A program made the position numbers and the translations under genes. From Symsagittifera roscoffensis (Eukaryota > Xenacoelomorpha > Acoela > Convolutidae), in contig NC_087062.1 in the NCBI RefSeq assembly GCF_963678635.1, forward strand, positions 31,830,704 to 31,890,703: a stretch of 60,000 nt of DNA. The letters run 5' to 3'. The notes under the pieces were generated by a model, which ran no database searches, was not told the DNA's origin, and worked only from the letters and a program-made list of their open reading frames with translations. Shown here one piece after another: positions 1 through 11,251 of the stretch; positions within the stretch are counted from its first letter, which is position 1; the number at the start of each line of letters is the position of its first letter.

Positions 1-524
1 TTAACAACCGATAACAAAGGATCAAATGTGTGTTTAACAATCGATAAAATGATTTCTATAAAAATACACCGTCTATTTTGAACGAAAATACACCATTACA
101 ATATTGAAAAATCTAAAGATTAAAATAAAAAAACGCTAAAGCAATCATTGATTGAAGCACAAGTGATTTTTGAATTGCTTATCTCGCTTCATCTCGAACC
201 AATGTATCTTCAATTCGCTCACCGAAATACACTTAATGGTTTTTATAATTCTTCAACCTGCAAATTAAAGAGACTTTTTAGCAACACAATTTTTTAAACC
301 TCAACAAGTTTAAAAGATAAAAAGGCGAAAACAAAACAATGCGAAATTGTACGCAATCACAATACATAACGAAATTGAATTTTATAGTCAAAACTTACAG
401 CCAAAAAGTCTTAGAGAAGCTCGAAAAAGCGTTGATTTTTCAATTATAAAATTTCGTTTAAAATGGCTAAAATTACTAAGACTCCGTTTCAATATAAATT
501 GAACAAAGTGACTGATGAATTTAC
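1..524. other. AT-rich non-coding sequence, no feature seen
   Basis: No open reading frame with coding character, no tRNA-like fold and no clear repeat was seen. If the exon at 525-1015 is real, this stretch is the intron downstream of it on the minus strand, because a good splice donor faces into it at 523-524. Confidence 0.5.
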
Positions 525-1015
525 CTGAATCTTGATTTTTGACAGATGTCAGAGAAGTATGTTGAGGCATTGAATGCTCGCGTCCCTTGGAGCCATGACA
601 CGAGCGACCACTCTTGGACCCATGTGAGCTAGGCATTTCTGCTGTTTCTTCACTCACATGCGGAGGAGAGTGCCTCCCACTTTCAGTTGAAGGTCGAGAT
701 GACTGTTGTTTATGAGCTGAGTGTTTCTCTCGTCGTGGTGATTTGTTCGATGAAGATCCACTGCCGTGTTCAGGTGCGGATGATTTATACTTCTCTTCCC
801 AGTGCTTTTTTGGGTTCGGGGCGCAATTAGTTCTCGAAGAACTACCGCTGCTATTAGATGATGAACTGTGTGAAGTTTCGGTTGAATGTTGCTTACGATT
901 GTCCTGTTTTGCATGATGTGGGTGTTTAGTGTCCGGAGCTTGAGAAGTTCTCGAATTAATTGAACCAGACTTCTGATGTCTTGATTGCGAGCTGATTCCA
1001 GCTAGTTCCTCGCGT
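525..1015 (-). CDS. Candidate internal exon, Ser/His/Lys-rich low-complexity protein
   Basis: On the minus strand a 491-nt open stretch lies between a plausible acceptor (T-rich tract ending in AG at 1017-1016) and a strong donor (CAG followed by GTAAAT, GT at 524-523). The encoded segment is very rich in Ser, His, Lys, Pro and Gly, with runs of Ser and repeated SHGSK-like units, and no recognisable domain. It is probably a disordered region of a nuclear or RNA-associated host protein. The flanking parts of the larger ORF (388-1071) lose this composition, as expected for intron. Local GC content is higher than in the surroundings. No other exon of the gene was found, so the reading frame and the gene are uncertain. 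A low-complexity ORF arising by chance is the alternative. Confidence 0.4.
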
Positions 1016-2164
1016 CTAAATACAGCAAAACCCAGGATAGACATAAGTAAGCTTCTTTGAACCGACAACACCAGTAAATGGCTGCATATTGAACTTTTTA
1101 ATGAAAGGAATATTTAATTACCCTTCTAATTTGTATAACTAAATCTAGAGATAATAGCAAAATTTGGTCATATGCTATAATTTCCATTCACCTGGAACAG
1201 CTGCTTCATAGTGAGTTTTCACAGTCTTGTACTGCGACAAGACATTTTTGAGGAGTTGTCATATTGGCCATCTCAATTTTGATCCTAATGTTATATCACT
1301 TTACCAGGGAAAAAAACCTTGAATTGATCTCACATTTACTTCGAGCAGTTTGAAAACTTCTTTTCTTTGATTTTTCATGTCTTCGCTGACACATAATTTA
1401 TTTTATGCAAGTTTAAAGCTAACTATTAACGGAACTTATTTCAGCAAAAACAAGGAAACATATGACGTGGGAAGTCGTAAAAATAACTACTACTAAGTAA
1501 TCGTTTTTAATATTATAATTATAATTATTATCACGATAACAATTAAGTACGATTACTGCGTGACGATTAGATGCCCTCAAACGAAAATAATTCAACGGCT
1601 AAACAAGCAAATCTTGAACCTAGCAATGCACTTGCCGCCATTTTGCATTTAAGGAGAAATCGTTAACAAGATCCGAAAATATTTATTCGCAGAGATCCCA
1701 ACAGGACAAACAGGAAACTCGCAATAAAATTAAAAATTCAAAGTCAGAAACAGAAGAAAAATGATCAAACGCATCCATCTAGTTTGTTTCTCAATTTTTG
1801 CAAGCATAATTGAAATCAGAATCTCATCTCCTGTAGCAATAAAGAAGCAACCTGTTACTCTTACTGTTCCAAACATCATATAAAAGCCTTTTTCAACCGT
1901 TGCTCAATTTATTGGACAACTTGACGAAGAGTGAATTCAACCTCTAGCTGATGTTGTGGCATAATCTCCTTGTTCGACAGGGGGTTTCCTAGTTGTCAGT
2001 GCAATTTGTCTGTACAGTTGGTGTTACTTGAACGTTGTTTTGACACTGACATTTTTTATATCAGAACCCGCCCTCATTTCCTCTCCTTTCTACTCAAGCC
2101 TTACTCTCGGTGGGGGAGTGAATGTCCCCATTTCGCCGTAGCAGGCGGCACATTGAGGAGGCGG
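1016..2164. other. AT-rich non-coding sequence
   Basis: No coding ORF, RNA gene or repeat could be supported. It may be intron or intergenic DNA upstream of the candidate exon. The small ORF at 1970-2191 (plus) has no coding character. Confidence 0.5.
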
Positions 2165-2270
2165 GCGACACTGGGACCCCTCAAACCGTGATCGAAGTGG
2201 GGTTCGAACCCGCGACCTTCGTGTTAAACTTCATCTGAGTTGCTATCTCGACATGTTTTGCTGTTGTGAG
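2165..2270 (-). repeat. Possible tRNA-related SINE head (box B)
   Basis: The minus strand carries GGGTTCGAACCCC (around 2203-2218), a match to the polymerase III box B / T-arm consensus. A weak box-A-like ACTCAGATG lies about 30 nt upstream in that orientation. A full cloverleaf cannot be drawn, so this is not called a tRNA gene. The GC-richer sequence that follows on the minus strand (to about 2050) could be the SINE body. A chance box B is possible. Confidence 0.3.
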
Positions 2271-2710
2271 GTTAACATCCCTCGTCATCTTAAATAATTT
2301 TTGAACTGTGTTTAGCTCTACCGCTCCTTCATGCAATGCAGAAAGAATTCGGCCTGATGAAGAGACAAAAACTTGGAATGTATCGAAGTTAAACAAGCGC
2401 TGTTAAATTCTCATCGTCTAAGGGATTTGGCCGTGGTCTCCTTGCTACAGCCCAAATTTGTGCACCTTGTTTTCAGTACATTGTTTCTCGAGGGAACTCT
2501 TGAGCAGATGTTTTCAGAGAGCATTTCAAAATTTAAAAAGTAGCCGGAAATTGTCTATCCGTAAAATTCAACCATTATGCATTCATGGGAATTAGAAACT
2601 CGAACGCTTTTGAGCCAGATGTTGAGAAGCGTTATGTCGTCTGCATATAAGACTACGACTAACTTTATGTCTATACTTGATTCCGGTATAGAGTTCATAC
2701 AAGTCGAACT

Positions 2711-4100
2711 AGGATAGCCGGTTACTGTGCAAGTAGCACTGAATGTTCCGACCAGTCTTAAAAAAATACAAGATTTTTCAAATTATTGTTTTTTTTCGGC
2801 GTGCTGTGATAAAAGCTGACCAAGAAACTTGGTATAAAGTCTATTCTATAGCCATACTAAAATAAGCAAATATTGAAATACAATTTTTGAAGAAAAATTA
2901 CTAAAATCGAAAAGTTGTTTGCAGTTTTTTAATTTTTTTTTTAATTTTGATTCCAAAAAGGCGCTAAAATACTCAAAGTAAACTAGGATAGCCGGTTACT
3001 GTGCAAGTAGCACTGAATGTTCCGACCATAGTCTTAAAAAAATACAAGATTTTTCAAATTATTGTTTTTTTTCGGCGTGCTGTGATAAAAGCTGACCAAG
3101 AAACTTGGTATAAAGTCTATTCGATAGCCATACTAAAATAAGCAAATATTGAAATACAATTTTTGAAGAAAAATTACTAAAATCGAAAAGTTGTTTGCAG
3201 TTTTTTGATTTTTTTTTTAAATTTTGATTCCAAAAAGGCGCTAAAAATACTCAAAGAAAACGTTGCCAAGAAAAAAAAATTTCACGTTTTAAATTAAGCT
3301 ATTGTAAGCTTTTGAGCAATTAGAATAAGACTGCTCGCTCGCTTTATTCGCTCGAAATAAAACGAAAAATCTAAATTTCAAACCGGTTTTGGCCTGATGA
3401 AGAGGCCGGACACTGGAAAGTTTTTTGAAATTTTTTTAATGTGGTTCGAATCACGACTGTAAGGGCTTTAACGTGATATATCACTCAATCCAGTCCTATC
3501 TTTTTTGTGGTACCTGATTTTGCGTGGAAAACAAAAAGAAAAATAACAAAAAAGCAAGGATAGCCGGTTAATGTGCAAGTAGCACAGAATGTTCCGACCA
3601 TAGTCTTTAACTAACTAGTAAAAAGCTTTTATCAAACAAAAGAAGATTTTTTTCTGCCTGGGGCGATAAAAAAATCTCCTAAAAATCTGAACTATATTTT
3701 AGAAATATTCGACATTCATAGTCATAAACAAATTAGACAAAGTTTTTATACAGAAAATTCACTAGAAAAACAAAAAAAATCAAAAATATCCAAAAATTTT
3801 GAAGTATGGTTCCCAAAATGGAGCCACAAACTAATTTTACTTGCCTAAAGAAAGTTTTAAAGGCTTAAACTTTGCATTATCAAGCTGTTGTAAGCCTGAT
3901 CGCTCCCTTTATTTGCTCGAAAATAGACGAAAAGTTAAAATTTCAAACCAGTTTTTCTCGATGCAGAAAAAAATTTCGGGAGTTTTTTTATTGTGGTTTC
4001 TAATCACGGCTGAAAGGGCTTTAATATGATATATCACTCAAATCTGTCCGATGATTTTTGTGGTACTGATTTTGCGTGGAAAACAATAAGTAAAAACTAA
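2711..4100. repeat. Tandem 572-bp-class repeat, three units (first truncated)
   Basis: Three units begin with AGGATAGCCGGTTA at 2711, 2985 and 3557. Unit 1 is cut after 274 bp. Units 2 and 3 are about 570 bp and share the whole order of blocks: the AGGATAGCC start, a CCATACTAAAATAAG-type middle, a CTCGAAAATA segment, TTTCAAACC, and a 3' part with GGGCTTTAA(C/T)(G/A)TGATATATCACTC, which holds a 10-12 bp palindrome (3473-3484 in unit 2). Unit 3 is clearly more diverged than units 1 and 2. No ORF is conserved. A fourth relative lies at 7116. Confidence 0.85.
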
Positions 4101-4110
4101 GTAAAAGTAA

Positions 4111-4275
4111 ATACAAAGTTCCTCCCCATTTTCAATCGTCGGAACAAAAACTAAAACAAGTGCGAATACAAAGTTCCTCCCCATTTTCAAGGGTCGGAAC
4201 AAAAACTAAAACAGACGTAAATACACATTTCCTTCCCATTTTCAATGCTTGCCACAATGCTCGCCAAATGCTGGA
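4111..4275. repeat. 55-bp tandem repeat, three copies
   Basis: Copies start at 4111, 4166 and 4221, giving a period of exactly 55 bp twice. The shared core is ATACA(A/C)A(G/T)TTCCT(C/T)CCCATTTTC followed by GTCGGAACAAAAACTAAAAC. The third copy is the most diverged and runs into the hairpin at 4255. Confidence 0.85.
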
Positions 4276-4309
4276 GAAAACCAGCTTGTGGCGTCCGTGG
4301 CGAGCATTG
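4255..4309. other. Stable nested hairpin
   Basis: A perfect 12-bp outer stem (CAATGCTCGCCA at 4255-4266 with TGGCGAGCATTG at 4298-4309) encloses a second perfect 5-bp stem (GCTGG 4270-4274, CCAGC 4281-4285) with an AGAAAA loop. The stems are GC-rich in an AT-rich setting. Function is unknown. It may be the end of a foldback repeat or a structured RNA. Confidence 0.6.
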
Positions 4310-7115
4310 CTTTGCTCCACGTTTGCCTGACGATTGATTTCATAACTCAACGTATCTTAGTTGAACAATGTGACTAAGGTCTTGAAGCGCTCTTGCAGAT
4401 ATGAGAGCAGCCATCGATTTGTTGTACGTTAGGGAGGTACTTAGTTTGTCTTCAAGGACCACTCGAGTCGAAGGCCGCGTCTCAGTTAAATACACCAAGT
4501 AACAATCAATGACATAGCCTTCTTATATCGAGACACTCAGCTATTTTGTGGTTGATGCAGTTGTTGAAACTGTTGCTTGATCGTTCTTTCCTGATTCCAT
4601 GCTGATTGTTAACTATTTCAATACATTGGTCCAATTCAGCAGGAATATTCGTTCTACTTTTTTTGCAATGCTATACATTTACGCAATGAAACTTTATGCT
4701 TTAGACATTTCGCGGTCTTTAGTGTGCTCGAATTTTGCTGTAAAATAAATCTACCGAGCTTTTAGCTATGGGTTCTGCTGGCGACATTGGACAAAACGTT
4801 GATAACTTTGGTAACCTACACATGCATAGCGACTCAGAGTAATCGAGGTGAATTGGCCAAGACTTATCAGCTCCCAGCGCCTTGCTCTTCACTTTCGTTG
4901 ATTGCAATCTGAACTTCTTCAAGTGTTTAAGTTAGTTGCTTTGAAGAGCAGTTTCCTAATTTACGGATAACAAATAAATTTTCTGCGTCAAATAGATTTG
5001 GTTGAGGTATTTCTTTCGTTGAAAAATTTGGCGCACAACGCATAGTATACGCGTGGGTCGTAAGCGAAGATCAATGCTTTTCGCAACAATTTATATTTCT
5101 CGCGGAATTTTAATTACTTTGGTTTCATGGGAAAAAATGCTTTTCGCAACAATTCAGATTTCTCGCGGAATTTTAATTATTTTGGTTTCATGAAAAAACA
5201 TGATGGCGGAGGGAGCGATTTTCAGTCAAAACTGAGAGCCTCGAGGGTAGCACGTACGGTGATCAACCTTGGTATCATATTCAAGCACCATTGGTGTCAA
5301 TTCAAATTCCGAAAAACAATCAGTGCAATAAAATTGGTCTAAGACCAACTTACCAGCGCAGATTACTATTTTAATTGCATCCCTCATTATTTACGTCAGT
5401 TCAGATTTTGCTTTGAGCGTTGATTGACCAGCTAGCACCTAGTTCTGGGCATTCTATTCTGTTGAAAAAGGGCTTGCCTTACCTGTCTCGCTTTTTGGGT
5501 ACCAATTAAAAATTTGATCGTGATAAATCTTTAGCATAGTATTGCACGCTACACGAAAAAAAATGAAGTCAATGGGTCTAATAAATGAAAAAAAAAATCA
5601 GGAAATCATTAGATCAGCCAAAAAGTTAAAATTACTAAGATTCTGTCATCTCGAGAAAATTTTGTCGATTTTTTTTTCTAAGGTCAAGCAAATCAATTTT
5701 CTGAGCGCTCTCAGATCCATATAAAGACCCTATTATGACCAAACCAATTGCGCCGCGCGCAAAATAAAAACCGTCAAAAATGCGATTTCGGGCACGTTTT
5801 GGAAAATTTTGAACAAAAAAAAATTGCGTTTTTTCGGCGCGCGCTCCACATCAAAATAAGTATATATTGGCGCCATTAGAAAAATTTTAGGGTTGGTCCG
5901 CCTAAAATAGATGTCATAAAATAATTCTAAAGGGTGGAACCTTTGGTCGGTGAGGGTGTCGAACAACCCCCCCCCCCATAAGACCGATAAATGATTACGC
6001 CTGTCCAGCCTGCGCCAATGCCGCCATAGATACTTCCAATATTAGTTAACAGCAAACAATGCAAAACGCAGCTCTTCGAATAGTGACAGGGTAAACTAAA
6101 ATGAGCCTCGGTGCAAATTACTTGAGGTGAGAAATCACCATAAGCTACTCGCAACTTAATTCGCTCTCAAAAATTACGTGCCTTTAATTCCATTAATATT
6201 TTTCACTCTCACCAGCCTCCACCTTCCACCTACCCTCACCCCCCAAAAAAAAACTACGCCAAAACATTATAGACACTTAAAAAGACGAACTCTAACTGGT
6301 TTTTAATAACGCAAACGAGTCCAACTATATAACATATTGTAGCTTAGCGTTTTGGTAAACCAGAACTTTAAACGCGCCTTGAGCACATTCAAACTCACGA
6401 TTTCAAAAATCCATTAATGAAGCCTCCCATCCAAAAGTTTTCCTTTTAAGACCACCAGATGTATCTTCAACAGAACTGACACTCCCCCGCTAAACTAGAC
6501 GTACCCTCGCTCAAATAAGATCCGGCTGCGGTCCCTACCATAACAAATTTTGAAAAGGATAGGCCCAAAAGTCCCCCTAGCTGCCGTTATCGCCCAGCAC
6601 ACCACACTACTACATCTTTTTAACTGTCCCCAAAACGCAACTTCGCTGACCCCAAAAGACCTGTGGCTCAGGCTGATTGAGGCCGCAACGTTCCTTAGAC
6701 TCGGCGAGAGCATGTCGGACGCGCCAAAAACAACGACCTACCCTAAATCCAGCCCCGGTGTCAGCGCTTTGCAACAAAACTTACCAATTGGTATCCAAGC
6801 TGACAAAATTGGTAGACGTCCTAGAATCAAAAAATGATGTCACAAAAACGAACTTTAAACAAGTCTAAATTCGAATAAAACGAAAAAATATTTTTGTGCT
6901 TCTAGCGACTTACTATACGGCAACTTAGACGATATAACTTTAAATCTTAAAACAAGATGGGGTGTTGGTCTATTTAAGGGAGTCCAGGAAGACATCTTTT
7001 AACAAATTTGCTACTGTGAAAAAGTCTGGTACCTGGTTGCAATACGCTTGCTCGTTGCAAACGTACTTAACCCGAAATTGGTCAAAATAATACGAACCAT
7101 TTTCAAGGAATAACA
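4310..7115. other. AT-rich non-coding sequence
   Basis: Apart from the 63-bp duplication at 5074 and a C-homopolymer run near 5970-5980, nothing could be assigned. ORFs of 60-95 codons occur on both strands (for example 6550-6837) but overlap one another and have no recognisable motifs. Confidence 0.5.
5074..5199. repeat. 63-bp direct duplication
   Basis: ATGCTTTTCGCAACAATT and the following TTTCTCGCGGAATTTTAATTA starts at 5074 and again at 5137, period 63 bp, with only a few mismatches. A recent local tandem duplication. Confidence 0.85.
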
Positions 7116-7370
7116 AGGATAGCCATTTACTTTGCAAGTAGAACCGAAAGTTACGACCATAGTCTGGATAAAATACAAAAAGTAGTTTTTTTTATATTTG
7201 GTGTCGTTTTTTCTATGTGTTGTGTTAAAACGATCTCAGCTAAAAACCAGAATTACGAAAAGATCAACACTCATATTGAAAAAAAGACAAAATGGACACT
7301 AGATTTTCAGAAAAATGACTAGGAAAACAAAAAAAACTTAAAAAAATCAAACATTTTTAGCACTTTTTTT
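7116..7370 (+). repeat. Diverged dispersed copy of the 2711-4100 repeat
   Basis: The AGGATAGCC start, a TTGCAAGTAG segment, a CGACCATAGTCT segment and a later CTAGGAAAACAAAAAAAAC-like segment occur in the same order as in the units at 2985 and 3557, with many substitutions. This shows the repeat is dispersed and not only a local tandem array. The 3' boundary is approximate. Confidence 0.65.
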
Positions 7371-9512
7371 GAAATTTCAAGGTTTTTAATTCCCAAATGG
7401 GACTACAAAAATACTCAATAAAAATTAGTTGAGTGAAACAAAGTTCTAAGTTTTCACGGCCTAAAATAAGCAAAAATAAGATATAGCTAGCCGGCTCATA
7501 GTAATAAAAAAAGAAGACAAAATAGTCCGAAAGCTTTTTTAACAATAGTTTGTGAAAAAAAACTATGAAAACTAAACCGATAAGAATTGAGACCAGGATC
7601 ATATAAACAAAAAATGAAACACTTATTAAATGTTGTACAAGAGACCAAGCCCAGAGTTGTACAAGAGACCAAAAGAAAGCCGATTTAAACAAAGCAGACA
7701 AAAGAAGTCGAAAGCTTATTTTTCCAAGAAAAAAATACGAAACACAAAAATTGGCTCTGGTCAGAACCAACTCAGCACCCCAAGCATGATGGTTACCTCT
7801 AGGCCACACGAGCAGAAGCTTTCATTGGTTTTGAATTTAGAATAAGACTCTTAACATCTCAGGTTCAAAATGAGAGCTCATTTTAATTTATAAAAAAAGG
7901 CTGAAGACCGGTTAAAATACCCTTGACAATTGCAAGGGTAAAACAAAGCCAACAGACAGTTGGAAAAGAGCAATGAACGCAAAAAAAAACTGAAAAAAAC
8001 GCTGACTTTGTTGAAAAAAACTCAACTTGCGAATGTCAAAGAAAATAGATGCCCTTAAAATTATGATTGGCGCTTTTTTGATAACATTAACCCAACTTGA
8101 GAAAACTGGATCAATAGGTAAAGCTTTTATTCCGCTGGAAATCTATATTAAATTCCACTTTCGAAACTAGAAATTGTTCACGTTTTTTTTTCGCGCCATT
8201 TTCATGTTCGTATTAGGTGCTATTTGCGTCACTTTCAGCAGATGAAATTCAATTGAATTCAAAATGTGCATATATATTTAAGTGCATTCATAAATGCATC
8301 AATATGTATGAATGCACATCTGTAGCTATTAGAGACTTTAAAGACTTTTCCTGAAAAAAAATCAGCAAGACCTATAAAAGAGTCTTCGCTACGTTTATTA
8401 CTCTTAAAGAGGATTCACTTTAAGTGTTTGGAAAAAAAACTCAGTAAGCAGAGCCTATAAGAATCGAGAAGTGGATCATAAAACCAAAATCCTGAGGACA
8501 TACGTATCAAATTCGGTACGGGACACTAAGCCCATACCAAAGCAATCGAAGGCACGCACTTTTCTTCTGAACCAAGCAAGCGACTGAAAGTTATCGATGG
8601 TTTTAATAATGTTTACGGCAAAGTGGGTAGTCCTCGGTTATAGGACACTTGCTCTCGCATAAGTATAAAAATAACGAGGAACTAGTGAGAACTTCAGGTT
8701 CATTTTTTCTCTTCAGATTTTAATCGCCTACTTGGTAGACTTGAATAAGACACGCGTAGTGCCTTTCGTTCGTTCAATTCAGTTGTTCACAATGAAAATT
8801 TCCAGTTTAATAAACATAACTTTGGAGAAACAAGTACATCCTTTCAATTAAAAAAAAAACGAAGTTTTTTTTTCATATATTATGTTTTGCCATGACCAGT
8901 CCGATCGGCTCATTTTGTACTGCTTTCACAGCTAGCCTTAATTTTCATTTGCCCATGTTTATACAAAAGACAATTTATCGAGCCAAAAATCTATCATTTA
9001 CCCAGGTGATGCGGAGGTCAAAATTTCAGCCAGTCGCTCGTAGTCCCCCAGAATCCCCTTTAGGTCATAGTTATCTGCTGAAATCTCTCCGTCTTCAGGT
9101 GAGAGCTAGAAATTGATGGTTTGGTTAACGAATGACTTTAAAACGAAAGCTCACGGAATAAATATGAACAACTTCAGTTGATCGATATGACTCACTTTCA
9201 CCGGGGCATTGAAGGTGAAATCGTCAGAACTTCCCTCTGAGAGAGTTTCAGAGTTACCTCTGAAACAATACTGGCCCTCCATTGGACATCATTAACGAAA
9301 CATTCCAAAAGAACTGACTCAATGACGCCAAATATATATTGCTTTCAGGTGGTGGCTATAATCTGAAATGACATATCCATTAATACACTAGTGGACAAAA
9401 TTAAGCGCAAGTTCACATTTTTCTATCTGAAAAATGCCTCTTTTCATTGTCCATTCTGGTCAACATTTCCTTCAAAATTCAATAAATTTTTTTCATAGAC
9501 TAAAAACAGATG
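7371..9512. other. AT-rich non-coding sequence with diverged repeat traces
   Basis: A-rich DNA. A segment near 7570-7610 (AAGAATTGAGACCAGGATCAT) resembles one near 8458-8480 (AAGAATCGAGAAGTGGATCAT), suggesting two old copies of another repeat. No gene is supported; the ORF at 7357-7809 (minus) is the complement of A-rich sequence. Confidence 0.45.
8282..8317. other. 11-bp perfect inverted repeat
   Basis: GTGCATTCATA (8282-8292) is complementary to TATGAATGCAC (8307-8317), with a 14-nt loop. AT-rich flanks contain ATATATATTTA. Function unknown; it may be a remnant of a small foldback element. Confidence 0.6.
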
Positions 9513-9800
9513 ATCTGAGCTACATTCTATAAAATTAAAAAATTTTGGTTTTTAAGACTTACCATTGTTTTCTGGGTCTCAAAATGCGTTTTCACCATCT
9601 GCACTAGGTTTTAACAAGTGTGACAACTGTGATAAGTGAGAGAACCTTACTTAACTCAACTGTTTCTAACAATTTCACGCATTTTGAAAACTTTGTGCAG
9701 ATGGAGAAAACTGGAATTTTCAGACCCAGAAAACACTGGTAAGTCTTTGACAACGAATTCTGTTAATTTCATAAACTCTGCAACAGTAGCTCCTCGCGTT
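9513..9800. repeat. Imperfect inverted repeat (foldback/MITE-like)
   Basis: The inner arms at 9558-9604 and 9695-9743 match over about 48 bp: CTTACCATTGTTTTCTGGG on one side and the complement of CCCAGAAAACACTGGTAAG on the other. Weaker complementarity extends outward to about 9513 and 9800. The loop is about 90 bp. No clean target duplication or transposase was found, so its class is open. Confidence 0.6.
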
Positions 9801-10065
9801 GTAACACTCGCCCATACATTACACAGTGACGGAGCGTAGAAAAAGTACCTATTGAAGACTGGCTGACGTCAGTTACCTTAATTCTACTCGTTTTTAACCG
9901 TCTTGACCTAGCCAGTTATTTTTCAGGTCTGTTACGGGCTAAGTAATAAGATACCATTTTTAGTCCAGCAGCCAAACGACTTTTGATCAGCTTTCGTGTA
10001 ACAGTCGCCTACTTAAGTCACATATCAGGTTAAAGAAAAATAGGCCCTATAACCATTGGCTCAAG

Positions 10066-10606
10066 AGTCAGGGCAGGGGCTCCGTAAAAATAATGGTAGT
10101 GGAATAATTTTTGATAAATAATTTATTTCGACTAATTTAAAATAAAAATTATGTATTTTTCGAGAACTTTTAGGGAAATTATTTATTTCTCGCGTATGGA
10201 ATATTACAAGAATTCCAGAAATTATTTTATCTAGGGTTCACTGCGAACAACGCGTCACATTACGTCATTCATTACGTCAACCAAATGCAAGCTGCTGTGA
10301 AAATCCTTCCACTTTACTTTCTCAGTATAGTATACAAGGAAATTTGCCACTGGTTTACAGCCCATATCAGTGGATACTCTTATTAATTATGTAGACAAGA
10401 CCGTAGAAGAAGTTGAGAAGGCAATTGCGAGCGCACTTCCTGAAAAATTTTTATTTTTTTCATTTTGGAATAATTTAATTATGGCCATTATTTTTTTTTC
10501 TTCTGAGAAATAAAAATTATTTAGGGATTCCAAAAAGTTAGGGAAATAATTTAGGGGCTAGTAGCCATATAATGGAAATAAATTTTACGGAGCCCCTGAG
10601 TCAGGG
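10066..10606. mobile_element. Non-autonomous hAT-like DNA transposon with 8-bp TSD
   Basis: The element spans 10074-10598 (525 bp). It begins CAGGGGCTCCGTAAAA and ends with the inverse, TTTTACGGAGCCCCTG, giving perfect 16-bp terminal inverted repeats. Identical 8-bp direct repeats AGTCAGGG flank it at 10066-10073 and 10599-10606. An 8-bp target duplication with CAGGG-type ends is the signature of the hAT superfamily. The interior is AT-rich with no transposase ORF, so it would need a transposase supplied in trans. Perfect TIRs and TSD suggest a fairly young insertion. Confidence 0.85.
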
Positions 10607-11029
10607 ACACTATCTCTTGTGTTTTTCTACTCGAACGGTCGGAGCCAATTCGGTTCACTTTCGACATGAGACCAAAACCCTCGTTACAGCTTAAAGGCCA
10701 CAACCAAAATACCCCCCACTCTAGAAAATAAGAACGTCCCCATACTGAGGTCTCAAAATACCCAAATTACGCGAACGCCGTTAAAGACAGGGTCGGAACA
10801 TTCCGTTTCACTTGCTTTTTATTAGACAGTGGAACTTTGATCGATATCAGATGGATCAACCTAAAACTCTCCTTGCCTCAACATAACAATTATAAAACAC
10901 ACTCAAGAAAACTAAATTGGGTTCTCACATACCAGCACACTCGAGAATTGGAGTTACTGAATTAACAAGCGACTCTAGCATAAAAGTTTTTCACTGCAGT
11001 CAGTGGTGCAATTGCGGAACCTACAAGCC
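10607..11029. other. Non-coding sequence before the LINE
   Basis: No ORF or repeat was identified. Part of this stretch may be the LINE 5' UTR, whose exact start could not be fixed. Confidence 0.4.
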
Positions 11030-11053
11030 TCTCTAAGTAAGTTTATAGCTCTC

Positions 11054-11189
11054 GGAACCCCAATACGGGTTCCACTGTTTTAGACTTGCTAATTTTTCTA
11101 TCTTTAAGTCATCTCAAGCTCTCGGAACTCCTAACGGGTTCCACGGCGAGAGGTGACTTCTCATCTAAATACCGCTACCAGCTGGTAGC
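11054..11189 (+). other. LINE 5' region: two related hairpins and a perfect palindrome
   Basis: GGAACCC (11054-11060) pairs with GGGTTCC (11067-11073). A related sequence (11124-11142) forms a second hairpin, with flanking CTCTCG and CGAGAG able to extend the stem. Each is preceded by AGCTCTC. The 16-bp perfect palindrome GCTACCAGCTGGTAGC lies at 11174-11189. Structured 5' UTRs are common in LINEs and may aid translation or self-processing; here no function can be assigned. Confidence 0.6.
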
Positions 11190-11251
11190 CCGATAGTAAA
11201 TCACAACAAAACATATCTTCAAAAAAAACCCATTCAAACAGCCCCAAATAA

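Noticed and set aside
2203-2218. A complete tRNA gene
   Set aside because: Only the T-arm-like box is convincing; acceptor and anticodon stems do not form.
3391-3425. CTGATGA hammerhead-ribozyme core (also near 2354)
   Set aside because: No proper stem II followed by GAAA and no pairing flanks could be drawn.
7357-7809. 150-codon hydrophobic ORF on the minus strand
   Set aside because: It is the complement of A-rich DNA, gives Phe/Leu/Tyr-rich sequence without motifs, and overlaps repeat traces.
9389-9420. Tc1/mariner-like terminal sequence (CACTAGTGGACAAAATTAAG)
   Set aside because: No inverted partner or TA duplication was found downstream.
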